The position numbers and the translations under genes were made by a program. A DNA stretch of 64,000 nucleotides from Luminiphilus sp051201685. GTDB taxonomy: Bacteria; Pseudomonadota; Gammaproteobacteria; Pseudomonadales; Halieaceae. The notes beneath the pieces were generated by a model, which was not told the origin of the DNA, made no database searches, and worked only from the letters and a program-made list of their open reading frames with translations. Below are positions 52,657 through 61,907 of this stretch, in pieces (within the stretch, counting starts at the first letter, position 1; every line of letters starts with the position of its first letter). The stretch lies in NCBI RefSeq assembly GCF_051201685.1, contig NZ_CP179213.1, forward strand, positions 434,001 through 498,000, read 5' to 3'.

Positions 52657-53949
52657 ATGTCCAGCGCACTACTCTCTGACCTGCGCGCCCGGGGTCTCAT
52701 ATTTCAAATTGCTGGGGAAGACACCTTGGCTGAGTGGCTTGATGCTGAGCCCCGCACCTTGTATTGCGGCTTCGATCCTACGGCTGACAGCTTGCATATT
52801 GGGTCTCTGGTGCCTTTGCTCATGCTGCGGCGCTTTCAGCTGGCAGGGCATCGTCCCCTGGCGTTAGTAGGTGGTGCTACGGGTTTGATTGGTGATCCGA
52901 GTTTCAAGGCGGCCGAGCGCAACTTGAATACGCCTGATGTGGTCGCAAACTGGGTGAGCAAGCTGCAGCACCAAGTGAGTCAATTTATAAATTTCACGGG
53001 TGAAAACAGCGCCAAAGTCGTTAACAACCTCGATTGGACCGCCAATATGGACGTGCTGACATTCCTTCGAGATGTGGGCAAGTATTTCTCCATTAACAAC
53101 ATGATTCAAAAAGAGTCGGTGAAACAGCGAATCGAGCGCGAGGGTTCGGGGATTAGTTTCACCGAATTTACCTACATGATTCTTCAGTCTTATGATTTTT
53201 CTGAGCTCTACCGACAGCATGACTGCGGTCTGCAGATTGGTGGCTCTGATCAATGGGGCAACATCACAGGAGGTATAGATCTCACTCGGCGGTTACATGG
53301 GGGTCAGGTGTTCGGTCTGACCATGCCGCTGGTGGAAAAAGCCGACGGTACCAAGTTTGGTAAAACTGAAAGTGGCACGATTTGGCTGGATGCACATAAA
53401 ACGTCGCCCTACAGCTTTTATCAATTTTGGCTGAATACGTCCGATAAAGATGTGTATAAGTTTTTAAGGTACTTCACCTTTTTGCCGGTCGAAGACATTG
53501 CGGCTATTGAAGAAGCGGATGCCAACCGAGAAGGGCGACCTCAGGGACAGCAGATATTGGCGGACGAGGTCACCAAGCTCGTGCATGGTGAAGAGGGGCT
53601 AGCGGCCGCCCAGCGTATTACCCAAGCGTTATTCGTAGGTGAAGCTTACACACTGGGCCCCGATGACCTAGAGCAATTAGCCCTCGATGGCTTACCAACA
53701 ACTGCGCTCAAGGCCGGGGAAATGGCGCCTACACTCACCCAGTTACTCAGTGATGTTGGCATGGTGACGTCGGGCAAGCAGGTTAAAGATGCCTTGAAAA
53801 ACAAAGCGGTGTTTATTAACGGAATCCCTGTTGAAGGTGAGCCCCCTATTGATACGGCAACCTGTTTTCGCCCTGAGAACGCCCTGCATAACCAGTACTG
53901 GATCGTGCGTTTGGGCAAGAAAAAATACCATCTTTTCACGGCAGCCTAA
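52657..53949 (+). CDS. tyrS: Tyrosyl-tRNA synthetase
   Basis: The 430-residue class I synthetase has the HIGH-type motif SLHIGSLVPLLML, GGSDQWGNITGGIDLTRR for tyrosine binding, KFGKTESG as the KMSKS equivalent, and a C-terminal S4 RNA-binding part with SGKQVKDALKNKAVFING. Length and the KFGKT form fit the common bacterial TyrS. Confidence 0.97.
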   Translation: MSSALLSDLRARGLIFQIAGEDTLAEWLDAEPRTLYCGFDPTADSLHIGSLVPLLMLRRFQLAGHRPLALVGGATGLIGDPSFKAAERNLNTPDVVANWVSKLQHQVSQFINFTGENSAKVVNNLDWTANMDVLTFLRDVGKYFSINNMIQKESVKQRIEREGSGISFTEFTYMILQSYDFSELYRQHDCGLQIGGSDQWGNITGGIDLTRRLHGGQVFGLTMPLVEKADGTKFGKTESGTIWLDAHKTSPYSFYQFWLNTSDKDVYKFLRYFTFLPVEDIAAIEEADANREGRPQGQQILADEVTKLVHGEEGLAAAQRITQALFVGEAYTLGPDDLEQLALDGLPTTALKAGEMAPTLTQLLSDVGMVTSGKQVKDALKNKAVFINGIPVEGEPPIDTATCFRPENALHNQYWIVRLGKKKYHLFTAA

Positions 53950-54122
53950 ATTGATGAACGCGTTAAAGGTCAGTTCATGAACGGGTATTTTGGGGCCTCA
54001 CTGCGCCAGAATTGTAGAACCCCTTCCTCGATACCCCTGCGTGTAGGCCTTCTGTCAGTGATTCTCCAAGATGGCACTTGCTTGCCTGACTATGGGCACG
54101 GTTTGGCGCAGGACTTCCGCTA

Positions 54123-55142
54123 GTGTTGCCGGCTATTTTCGGTTTATCCGGTTTGACCTTAACCGCCGAAGAAGTGGAATTGATTCGCCGTGTTGACCCC
54201 CTAGGTTTCATTTTATTTGCGCGCAATATTGAAAATCCGCAACAGGTTAAGTTACTAACCGATGCCCTAAAACATCACACTGGGCGAGATAATTTACCCA
54301 TTCTTATCGATCAGGAGGGGGGGCGAGTAGCCCGACTGGGGCCACCTCATTGGCGTACTTGGCCTCCGGCTTTGGAATTTGCCCATGTTTATGACCAGTC
54401 ACCTGAACGTGGAAGAGCGGCTGTGGTTTGTAATTACCAAGCTTTGGCACTTGATCTCGCCGCGCTGGGGATTTCCGTTAACTGTGCGCCGGTGCTTGAT
54501 GTCCCTGAGCCTGGCGCTCACGACATTATTGGTGATCGTGCTTTTGGATCTGAGCCACAGGTTGTTGCTGCGCTTGGCGCTGCGCTATTGGAAGGATTCG
54601 CCAAGGCCGGTGTTGTCGGTGTGATTAAACACATACCCGGACACGGCCGCGCCCTAGCCGATAGCCATGAAGCCCTGCCTCGGGTAACGGTGTCCGCCGA
54701 AGCTTTGAGCCGAGACCTGGCACCCTTTAAGGCTTTGGCTAATGCACCTATGGCCATGACAGCGCACATTGTTTACGACGCGTGGGACGACCAACGGTGC
54801 GCTACCTTATCCCCGGCCGTAATCCGCGAGGTCATCCGCGAACAGATAGGTTTTGATGGCCTTTTAATGACAGATGACCTCGACATGAAAGCGCTTGAGG
54901 GCCCCGTTCCGCTGTCGGGCTGCCAATCTTTGGCTGCCGGCTGTGATGTGGTTTTAAATTGCTGGGGGCGAATGTCTGACATGCGTGGGTTGGCAGAGCA
55001 GCTGCCGGTAGCCACGGCGGCATGTCAAAGGCGGCTGTCCGAGGCAATGTCGATCTGGGTTCCTCCACCATCGGCACCGGAAATCGCAGCACTGCAGGCT
55101 GATCTGCTGGCGGAGCGTGACCGGCTAATGCAGGGTGCTTAA
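54123..55142 (+). CDS. nagZ: Beta-N-acetylhexosaminidase NagZ
   Basis: The 339-residue GH3 enzyme removes GlcNAc from anhydro-muropeptides in the cytoplasm. It shows PILIDQEGGRVARLGPP, the mobile-loop motif VIKHIPGHGRALADSHE, and the nucleophile in FDGLLMTDDLDMKAL. The start is a GTG at 54123 with AGGA upstream. In relatives NagZ controls AmpC induction by making the anhydro-muropeptide signal. It follows tyrS by 173 bp. Confidence 0.94.
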   Translation: MLPAIFGLSGLTLTAEEVELIRRVDPLGFILFARNIENPQQVKLLTDALKHHTGRDNLPILIDQEGGRVARLGPPHWRTWPPALEFAHVYDQSPERGRAAVVCNYQALALDLAALGISVNCAPVLDVPEPGAHDIIGDRAFGSEPQVVAALGAALLEGFAKAGVVGVIKHIPGHGRALADSHEALPRVTVSAEALSRDLAPFKALANAPMAMTAHIVYDAWDDQRCATLSPAVIREVIREQIGFDGLLMTDDLDMKALEGPVPLSGCQSLAAGCDVVLNCWGRMSDMRGLAEQLPVATAACQRRLSEAMSIWVPPPSAPEIAALQADLLAERDRLMQGA

Positions 55143-55311
55143 GGGTTAAGCAAAGTGCTACTCGGCGCTGACCGTTGTTACGGTTATGCCCCAGTAACAG
55201 GGAGCCGATCGCTGATGTTTACAACGTGCATCTGATCAGCCGCCTGACTATTATCGTAGGATGCGTGTCGAGAGGACGCTGATAATTCCAGTCGTGTAAG
55301 GAAAATAAGTC

Positions 55312-55599
55312 ATGTTGCGTGTGGTATTGCCCCTGTTTTTGATCATCGTTTTAGTGAACTGTGCACCGATGTCGGGCACTGGGATGTCTAAAGACGATAA
55401 TGCTAAAAATGCCTCGGACGTGGAGAGCGCTGCAAGCATTCAGTGTAGTGAACCGCGGCCTATGGTGTGCACCATGGAGTATCGCCCTGTTTGCGCCACT
55501 TTGGTGTCAGGAGGTGCAGCAACTTATCCATCGGGGTGCAATGCCTGCGCCGATGTTGTGGTTAATAGTTGGACCGATGGTCCTTGTGAGGAAAACTAA
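55312..55599 (+). CDS. Lipoprotein with a Kazal-like cysteine pattern
   Basis: The 95-residue protein has a lipoprotein signal with lipobox LVNC near residue 17, then a short linker and six cysteines. Their spacing (C-x7-C-x7-C-x14-C-x2-C-x12-C), with RPVCATL and TYPSGCNAC, is that of a Kazal-type protease inhibitor loop. Kazal-like lipoproteins occur in marine gammaproteobacteria, but inhibition has not been shown for them in general. Its stop abuts the start of the symporter gene, so they are probably co-transcribed. Confidence 0.75.
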   Translation: MLRVVLPLFLIIVLVNCAPMSGTGMSKDDNAKNASDVESAASIQCSEPRPMVCTMEYRPVCATLVSGGAATYPSGCNACADVVVNSWTDGPCEEN

Positions 55600-56916
55600 A
55601 TGTCGTTGACCAATCGAATCTTAATGGCGATGGCTGCCGGCATTGTGCTGGGGTCGGGCCTTGAAGTGTTGCTGGCAACAATCGATGCCGATTCGTCACT
55701 GGCCCAATTTATCAATACCTATCTTATTTTTGGACTGTTCGATGTTGTCGGTAGGATATTCATCGCTTCGCTTAAATTGCTGGTTGTCCCCTTGGTATTG
55801 GTGTCCTTGATTTGCGGTATGGCGTCTTTGGGGCACAGCGCGAGAATGGGTGCCATCGCTGGGCGCACCATTGGTCTGTATCTACTGACGACAGCAACAG
55901 CCGTGACTCTGGGCTTGGTTGGTGCGTCCGTTTTGGGTCCAGGGAAAGGGTTACAGGTCGATTCTCCTACAGCTTTTGATCCAAAAATGCCGCCACCCTT
56001 GACCGATGTGCTGGTCAATATTTTCCCATCTAATCCGTTTGCTGCTATGGCCCAAGGTGAAATGCTGCAGGTGATCGTGTTTGCCATTTTGGTGGGCTAT
56101 TCCCTGACTCGAGCCGGTGAAGCCGGGCAACGCGTAGCGGGTTGGTTCCGAGATATGGAAGCCATTGTTATGAAAATGGTGGGTGTCATGATCGAGTTGG
56201 CACCCTGGGGCGTCTTTGCTCTTCTCATCAAACTGTTTGCGACCATGGGTTTCAGCACGATTGTTAACCTTGCCGCGTATTTCCTTACGTTGTCAGGCTT
56301 GCTTATTTTCCATGGAGTCGTGGTTTACGGGTTGCTACTCAAAGCTACAACGGGCCTCAGTCCGGGCATACTTCGCAGCAAGATGCGCCGTGTTTGGGCT
56401 TTTGCGTTTTCGACAGCGTCGTCGGGCGCGACCCTCCCGGTGACTCTGCGCACCGTCGAGAAGCGGCTGGGAGTGCCCAAGAGTGTGGCCGGTTTTGCGA
56501 TTCCTCTGGGGGCAACCGTCAATATGGACGGCACGGCGATCATGCAGGGAGTGGCCACCGTATTTATCGCACAAGTCTATGGCATTGAGCTCAGTGCCAT
56601 GCAGCTGCTCATGGTAATTTTGACGGCGACCTTGGCTTCTATTGGAACGGCCGCCGTCCCAGGTGTGGGGCTCATTACGTTATCCTTGGTGCTCACCCAA
56701 GCTGGCCTGCCCGTTGAAGGTGTTGCCCTTATTATTGGCGTTGATCGGTTGCTCGATATGATTCGCACTGCGGTCAACGTTACCGGTGACGCCACGGTTG
56801 CGACGATAGTGGCGCACCGAGAGGGCCAGCTCGATGAGACCATTTATAACGATCCCCACGCCGATAGTGATGTGGGATTAGAGGCGGCTGCTGCCGAGAC
56901 TTCGGAGGTTCCATGA
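55600..56916 (+). CDS. Dicarboxylate/amino acid:cation symporter (DAACS family)
   Basis: The 438-residue membrane protein has the DAACS hallmarks: the serine-rich hairpin STASSGATLPVTLRTVEKRL, GATVNMDGTAIMQGVATVFI in TM7, VPGVGLITLSLVL in HP2, and GVDRLLDMIRTAVNVTGDA in TM8 for substrate and sodium binding. Members carry glutamate, aspartate or C4-dicarboxylates with sodium or protons. Its substrate is not fixed by the sequence. It overlaps the downstream MBL-fold gene as ATGA. Confidence 0.92.
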   Translation: MSLTNRILMAMAAGIVLGSGLEVLLATIDADSSLAQFINTYLIFGLFDVVGRIFIASLKLLVVPLVLVSLICGMASLGHSARMGAIAGRTIGLYLLTTATAVTLGLVGASVLGPGKGLQVDSPTAFDPKMPPPLTDVLVNIFPSNPFAAMAQGEMLQVIVFAILVGYSLTRAGEAGQRVAGWFRDMEAIVMKMVGVMIELAPWGVFALLIKLFATMGFSTIVNLAAYFLTLSGLLIFHGVVVYGLLLKATTGLSPGILRSKMRRVWAFAFSTASSGATLPVTLRTVEKRLGVPKSVAGFAIPLGATVNMDGTAIMQGVATVFIAQVYGIELSAMQLLMVILTATLASIGTAAVPGVGLITLSLVLTQAGLPVEGVALIIGVDRLLDMIRTAVNVTGDATVATIVAHREGQLDETIYNDPHADSDVGLEAAAAETSEVP

Positions 56917-57563
56917 CACTTGCCGTGACAATCGTTCCGGTTACGCCGTATCAGCAGAACTGCTCAATTGTGCAGTGTCAGGCAACGGGCAAGGCCGCCA
57001 TTGTTGATCCGGGTGGCGACATTGAAAAGATACTTGCCGCTGTTGAAAAGATGGGTGCGCAAGTTGAAAAGATATTGCTGACTCACGGCCATATGGACCA
57101 CTGTGCCGCCAGCGATGTGTTGCGCCAGCGCCTTGAAGTTCCTATCGAAGGCCCTGAGGAAGGCGATAGATTTTGGATTGATAAATTGCCTGAGTGGTGC
57201 CAAATGGCCAACTTCCCTCACGCGGATGCGTTTGAGCCCGATCGCTGGCTGAAGGACGGGGAGACCGTCACAGTAGGAGAGGCTGAGTTTCAAGTGATTC
57301 ACTGCCCCGGGCATACACCCGGGCACGTGGTGTTTCTTCACACCTCGCAAAAGTTAGCGTGGGTGGGCGATGTCATTTTCGCGGGATCGATTGGCCGAAC
57401 TGATTTCCCCATGGGAAACCATGAAGACCTTATTAAGTCGATCCGCGAGAAGTTATTTCCTTTGGGTGACGACATTCAGTTTATTCCCGGACACGGGCCC
57501 GATTCCACCTTCGGCCGTGAACGCGCCTCAAACCCGTTTGTGGCTGATACCCGATTTGGTTAA
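56913..57563 (+). CDS. Metallo-beta-lactamase-fold hydrolase (glyoxalase II-like, YcbL type)
   Basis: The 216-residue protein has the metal site LTHGHMDHCAASD, CPGHTPGHVVFL, VGDVIFAGSIGRTD and FIPGHGPDSTFG. Small glyoxalase-II-like enzymes of this type hydrolyse thioesters such as S-lactoylglutathione; the exact substrate is unknown. It is coupled to the symporter gene upstream. Confidence 0.9.
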   Translation: MTLAVTIVPVTPYQQNCSIVQCQATGKAAIVDPGGDIEKILAAVEKMGAQVEKILLTHGHMDHCAASDVLRQRLEVPIEGPEEGDRFWIDKLPEWCQMANFPHADAFEPDRWLKDGETVTVGEAEFQVIHCPGHTPGHVVFLHTSQKLAWVGDVIFAGSIGRTDFPMGNHEDLIKSIREKLFPLGDDIQFIPGHGPDSTFGRERASNPFVADTRFG

Positions 57564-57569
57564 CAGTTT

Positions 57570-58175
57570 TTGATAGATCGCGAGCAAATTGGTGGGTTTA
57601 AACAGGCCTATCTGGCTATGTTTGACCAGATCGCCGATCCCGATGGTAGTAACTACCCGCGGTTGAGAGAGCTCATTTGGGGCGCCATTGATCAGCAAGC
57701 CGGTGGGTTGACCAAGCACCAGCAAAGTCAGGCACTGTCTGTATTGACGTACACAACCCTTGTCACTGCGGTCGCTTACGCGGCGGCCGATGCCATGCGT
57801 ATTGGTAATGAGGGACAAGGGCAGCAAACAAAAGTCGAAAGATCTGGGTGGTGTTTGGGCCTAGTGTATGCGTTATCCATGACCCATCCAGAAACAGTTC
57901 CCGGAGAGACGGCGCTTGAACTCCTGGGGGCGGAGGCTATGAAGGGCCTCTGTGGTATCGCTATTCCGCCGGGAACTGATGCCACCTTTTGGGGTGAATT
58001 CAGGGTCATGGGGGAAGCGCTGGTCAATCGTCTTTTCGCCTTGTCTCCATTGCGACAAGAACAGCCTACGACGCTGCTTTACGCAATGGGAACCGGCATG
58101 GGCCTTTGTACCCGAGAAGAAATTGGCCTTCGGCTGGGCTTGGTCAGAGGGCTGGTTGCCAGAGCTTACGAGTAA
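57570..58175 (+). CDS. Unknown 201-residue protein
   Basis: I do not recognise a family. The protein starts with TTG only 6 bp after the MBL-fold gene. It is soluble-looking and mostly helical, with an Ala-rich helix (TTLVTAVAYAAADAMR) and a conserved-looking GMGLCTREEIGLRLGLVRGL at the C-terminus. No signal peptide or membrane segment is seen. Close spacing with the symporter and hydrolase genes implies one transcript. Frame and codon use look genuine. Confidence 0.65.
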   Translation: MIDREQIGGFKQAYLAMFDQIADPDGSNYPRLRELIWGAIDQQAGGLTKHQQSQALSVLTYTTLVTAVAYAAADAMRIGNEGQGQQTKVERSGWCLGLVYALSMTHPETVPGETALELLGAEAMKGLCGIAIPPGTDATFWGEFRVMGEALVNRLFALSPLRQEQPTTLLYAMGTGMGLCTREEIGLRLGLVRGLVARAYE

Positions 58176-58287
58176 TGCAATGACTGTGCTGAGGGCCCGG
58201 CCTGCTGTAAGACATGGCCCTGTAACATGGCGCTTTACAGCCCATGACTCCTACAGAATGCAGGCCCGCGCTACGAAGTGGCTGAGC

Positions 58288-59367
58288 TCAGTCTGCAACA
58301 AAACCTTTCCAGCTCGCCATATAGTCAATAAAGGGTGGGCCAAGGCGCTCCTGTCGCAGGTGCTCTCGGGTGACGGGTAAGTCAGCCATGACAAACTCAG
58401 GATCAGCTATAGCGAGGTCTGGAAAATCATGATGCAAAATGCCGCCCCTCCCAACCATGACAAAATCGAGACCCTGATCGAGGGCGCTTTGGCACTGAGC
58501 TGCACTGTAGAGTTTACCGGCCGCGCCTAGAGCGACGCCTTTGCGTGGCAGTTCAGTGAAAATTTCGAGCAGCGACTGCCCCTCAAATTCCTCATCGTGA
58601 GCGGGCTTGGTGAGGTCCCAGAGTGACATATCGAGGTAATCAAGCCGCTCGTCGATTAGCAACGCCCCGGCGAGATCTCTGATTTCTGCGGTACGCTGAC
58701 CGAAGCGTTCTGGTGACAGGCGCACACCCAAACTAAAGCCCCGGCCACAACGTTTATTAACCCCTTCTATGACTTCCCAAAGTATTTGAGCTCGATTCTC
58801 GGCGTTGCCCCCGTAACGGTCATCCCGCTGGTTGTATTGAGGGCTTAGAAACTCAGAAAGCAAGTAGCCGTGGGCGCCGTGAAGCTCTACCCCGTCAAAG
58901 CCCGCTTTCTGGCAACGTTCTGCCGCGGCGATAAAATCGTCAATCAGGGCTTGTACCTGCTCGTCACTCATAGCCTTTGAGCCCGTTTCTTCGTCGTCTG
59001 AAGGGCATTGAGGGACCCCGGAGCAGTAGTCGGGTTGAGCGCGCATGCCGCTGTGTTGCAGTTGCACCACCGCATGGCTGTTGTGGGCTTTGATGCCCGC
59101 TGCCAGACGGGTTAGGCCTGCAATATGTCGGTCGTCGTGAGCACCGAGTTGTCCGGGAAATCCGACGCCTGAGTGTTGCACTGAAGCAGCGCAGGTCATG
59201 GTGAGCCCAAATCCGCCCTCAGCGCGATACGTCAGCCACTGGTACTCGTCGTCACTCAGTACGCCATCGGCACCGCTTTGCAAATTGGTAAGCGGTGCGA
59301 GCATAAAGCGATTTTTAAGCTCGGTGCCGTTGTTGAGTGGCAGGGCATCAGATAGCTGGGCAGTCAT
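58288..59367 (-). CDS. NADH:flavin oxidoreductase (Old Yellow Enzyme family)
   Basis: The 359-residue TIM-barrel flavoenzyme has LKNRFMLAPLTNLQS, VQLQHSGMRAQP, the catalytic-site and FMN region GVELHGAHGYLLSEFLSPQY, and DFVMVGRGGILHHD for phosphate binding. OYE-type enzymes reduce alpha,beta-unsaturated carbonyls. I use the ATG at 59367 with AGGA upstream; a frame from 59436 adds 23 unlikely residues. The TTG-started unknown gene converges on it, with about 110 bp between. Confidence 0.92.
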   Translation of the reverse strand: MTAQLSDALPLNNGTELKNRFMLAPLTNLQSGADGVLSDDEYQWLTYRAEGGFGLTMTCAASVQHSGVGFPGQLGAHDDRHIAGLTRLAAGIKAHNSHAVVQLQHSGMRAQPDYCSGVPQCPSDDEETGSKAMSDEQVQALIDDFIAAAERCQKAGFDGVELHGAHGYLLSEFLSPQYNQRDDRYGGNAENRAQILWEVIEGVNKRCGRGFSLGVRLSPERFGQRTAEIRDLAGALLIDERLDYLDMSLWDLTKPAHDEEFEGQSLLEIFTELPRKGVALGAAGKLYSAAQCQSALDQGLDFVMVGRGGILHHDFPDLAIADPEFVMADLPVTREHLRQERLGPPFIDYMASWKGFVAD

Positions 59368-59987
59368 GGAAAATCCTGTAGCGCGATCAGTAGCGCAGTT
59401 ATGAATCCAAATGCCGAGGACTGAGTTTGCCGGCAAGCGTATGGACTAATGGGTAGTGATGACTAGGCAGTATTGCGTCTGGCTTAGCCGTGCGAAATTC
59501 GAAGCAAAGTATAGGCCCTGAAGAGGCATTATTTAAAGCACGTAATGTGAAAAGCCCAGGGTGCTCTGAGTCGTTTCAAAGTTCAGGTTTTTATCAAAGA
59601 GGGGCTTTCAAAGGGCTGGCCTGCTGGGAAAAGGCGGCGTTAACACGCGGGGCAAGGTGTCTTTCTTGTGAATCGATAGCGTTAATCAATAGTGTGAATC
59701 GATAATGTTATTGCTCAGCACTGCTCAGTAGCATTAACCGATAGAGTTCAACAGGGGTACTGGTCAGTCTAGCTGAGCATCCCTTAGCCTTTAATGCTTA
59801 AACAGGCGGGCCTATCATTAGTCTATCGGTAGCTCGAAGTGCCCTCTACGCTATCTCAGGCGGAGCATGAGCTGTCGATATGGGGCGCCATGCAGGAGGG
59901 CCTAGCAGGAAGGCCTAGCACTAAGCCCTAACTAAGCTCTGGAGAGTAAGCCAATTCCGACGTGCAAGCCCCACCGGGTAATCGGCT
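59368..59987. other. 620 bp without a supported gene, with short direct repeats
   Basis: No gene is supported. The stretch holds CGATA-xx-GTTA repeats (see next entry), a GCTCAG-CACT-GCTCAG repeat near 59714-59729, and a GGCCTAGCA direct repeat at 59899-59907 and 59912-59920. It lies downstream of deaD and upstream of the OYE gene, both on the minus strand, so it may be the deaD 3' region plus the OYE promoter. Confidence 0.5.
59667..59704. repeat. TGTGAATCGATA direct repeat (2 full copies, decayed third)
   Basis: TGTGAATCGATA occurs at 59667-59678 and 59693-59704, a 26-bp period, each followed by a GTTA about two bases later. A third, poorer CGATAGAGTT follows near 59740. The arrangement suggests regulator binding or a small repeat expansion. 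Confidence 0.6.
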
Positions 59988-61742
59988 CTAAGCGACGCGG
60001 CCCATGGCTAGATGTACGCCTTTAACTCGAGTTTTTTTCAAGTGCTTGAGAATTGACTTGGGAATGCCCTCTGGCAAATCAATAGTGGAGCACTCCTCCA
60101 GAATATTGATCATGCCAATATACTGGCCTTCGATTCCCGCCTCGTTGGCGATGGCACCCATCAGCTCGCCGGGTTTCACCCCATGCTTGCGGCCTACCTC
60201 CACGCGGAAGCGCTCCATTGGAACATCGGGGTGGTCTCTCAGGGGGCGTGCTTCACCGAGGTGCTTTTCGTTTTTTGGTGCGGAAGGCGCATCTGACTCA
60301 GGAGAAGCGGATTTTTTCTGTAAACCTTGCCGACGTTCTTTGCGGTTAGGCTTTTTAGGCTTCTCGTCACGTGCGTCTTTAGTCCCGTAGGGTGCGTGCT
60401 TTTCGCCTTTAGCGTGCCTCGCACCTTTGCCGACCCCGGGATTGTGCAGCATGCCGGCTAGGGCAACGGCAATACTGCGGTAGTCGCAGTCGGGATCTTT
60501 ATTCAGTGTATCAATAATTTCTTCTAGCTCTGCCTGCATCGGATCTGCAAGGGCAGTACGAATACTGTCGGCAAAGGCCTCACGGCGCTTGGCATCGATG
60601 GCCAACACCGAAGGCAGCTTAATTTCTGGGATCGATTGTCGCGTTAGACGCTCGATATTGCGCAGCATGCGACGTTCTCGAGGCACGACGAATAAAATCG
60701 CTTTGCCTTTGCGTCCTGCACGACCTGTACGACCAATACGATGAACGTAAGCTTCTTCATCGAAGGGCACGTCATAGTTGATCACATGTGTGATGCGCTC
60801 AACGTCGAGACCGCGAGCGGCGACGTCGGTGGCGACTAAGACATCGAGTGCCCCGCTTTTTAAATCGCTGACGGTTCGTAGCCGCATTTTCTGGTCCATA
60901 TCACCATTGAGCGGCGATGCTTTAAGGCCAGTCTGTCGGAGCTGCTCGGCGATTACCGTGGTGCTCTCACGGGTTCGAGTAAAGACAATCACACCCTCGG
61001 TATCTTCAAAAGCCAGTAGGCGCTTTAAAGCTTCAAGTTTGCTGGCGCCTTTGGCCAGCCAGTAGCATTGCTCAATGTTTTCGTTGGTTGTTGCTGCGGC
61101 TGCTACTGATATTTCAGCGGGGTTACTGAGGTGCTTGTTGGCAATGTCGCGAACCCGCTTGGGCATGGTGGCTGAAAACAGGGCGACTTTGCGCTGTTTT
61201 GGGGTTTTCGCCAAGATTGTGTCGACATCGTCGATAAAACCCATGCGCAACATCTCATCGGCCTCATCGAGGACGACGGCATTGATGCCCGTCAAATCGA
61301 TACTGCGACGCTCAATATGATCCAATAGCCTTCCCGGGGTGGCGACAACGATATGTGTGCCCTCGCGTAAAGATTTTAGTTGCTGCCGCATATCGGCGCC
61401 GCCAAAAATGCTTAAAATTCTCAGACCCGGCATGCCTCGGCCATAGCTACGGAAGGCATCGGCGACCTGCTGGGCGAGTTCCCGAGTGGGGCACAGTACT
61501 AGTGCCTGTGGGCTACGAACCTTGACATCTATGTTTGCGAGAATAGGTAACGCGAACGCCGCGGTCTTCCCAGTACCGGTTTGTGCCAGGCCTACGACGT
61601 CGCGCCCTTCCAGTAACAGCGGGATGGTTCCTGCTTGGATGGGTGTGGCGGTCTCATAGCCAAGACTCTGCAGGTTTTCCTGTAGAAAGTCCGGTAATCC
61701 CAACGCATTGAAGCGGCTGGGCTGTGAATCTGGGGTGCTCAT
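59988..61742 (-). CDS. deaD: DEAD-box RNA helicase DeaD/CsdA
   Basis: The 584-residue helicase has all core motifs: Q-motif FNALGLPDFLQ, AQTGTGKTAAFALPIL (motif I), PTRELAQQ (Ia), VLDEADEMLRMGF (II), LFSATMP (III), VATDVAARGLDVERITHVIN (V) and YVHRIGRTGRAGRKG (VI). A charged linker (about 450-500, Lys/Glu-rich) leads to a C-terminal DbpA/DeaD RNA-binding domain with PGELMGAIANEAGIEGQYIG. The ATG at 61742 has GAGAGGA upstream; a frame from 61769 is weaker. DeaD unwinds rRNA and mRNA, mainly in the cold. Confidence 0.95.
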   Translation of the reverse strand: MSTPDSQPSRFNALGLPDFLQENLQSLGYETATPIQAGTIPLLLEGRDVVGLAQTGTGKTAAFALPILANIDVKVRSPQALVLCPTRELAQQVADAFRSYGRGMPGLRILSIFGGADMRQQLKSLREGTHIVVATPGRLLDHIERRSIDLTGINAVVLDEADEMLRMGFIDDVDTILAKTPKQRKVALFSATMPKRVRDIANKHLSNPAEISVAAAATTNENIEQCYWLAKGASKLEALKRLLAFEDTEGVIVFTRTRESTTVIAEQLRQTGLKASPLNGDMDQKMRLRTVSDLKSGALDVLVATDVAARGLDVERITHVINYDVPFDEEAYVHRIGRTGRAGRKGKAILFVVPRERRMLRNIERLTRQSIPEIKLPSVLAIDAKRREAFADSIRTALADPMQAELEEIIDTLNKDPDCDYRSIAVALAGMLHNPGVGKGARHAKGEKHAPYGTKDARDEKPKKPNRKERRQGLQKKSASPESDAPSAPKNEKHLGEARPLRDHPDVPMERFRVEVGRKHGVKPGELMGAIANEAGIEGQYIGMINILEECSTIDLPEGIPKSILKHLKKTRVKGVHLAMGRVA

Positions 61743-61907
61743 GGCGGGTAGTCCTCTCAGGGGATGCACACCCTACGCGCCACGGCATGGCTCGACAACC
61801 TAATTAACAGCGCATTTTTCCGTGTTTTTTAAGTGATCTTTTGGGGTTTTCAGGGAGTTAGAGGCCTTCTTTGGCAGGCATCCGCTCCGAAATTTTACCT
61901 CTTGGAC

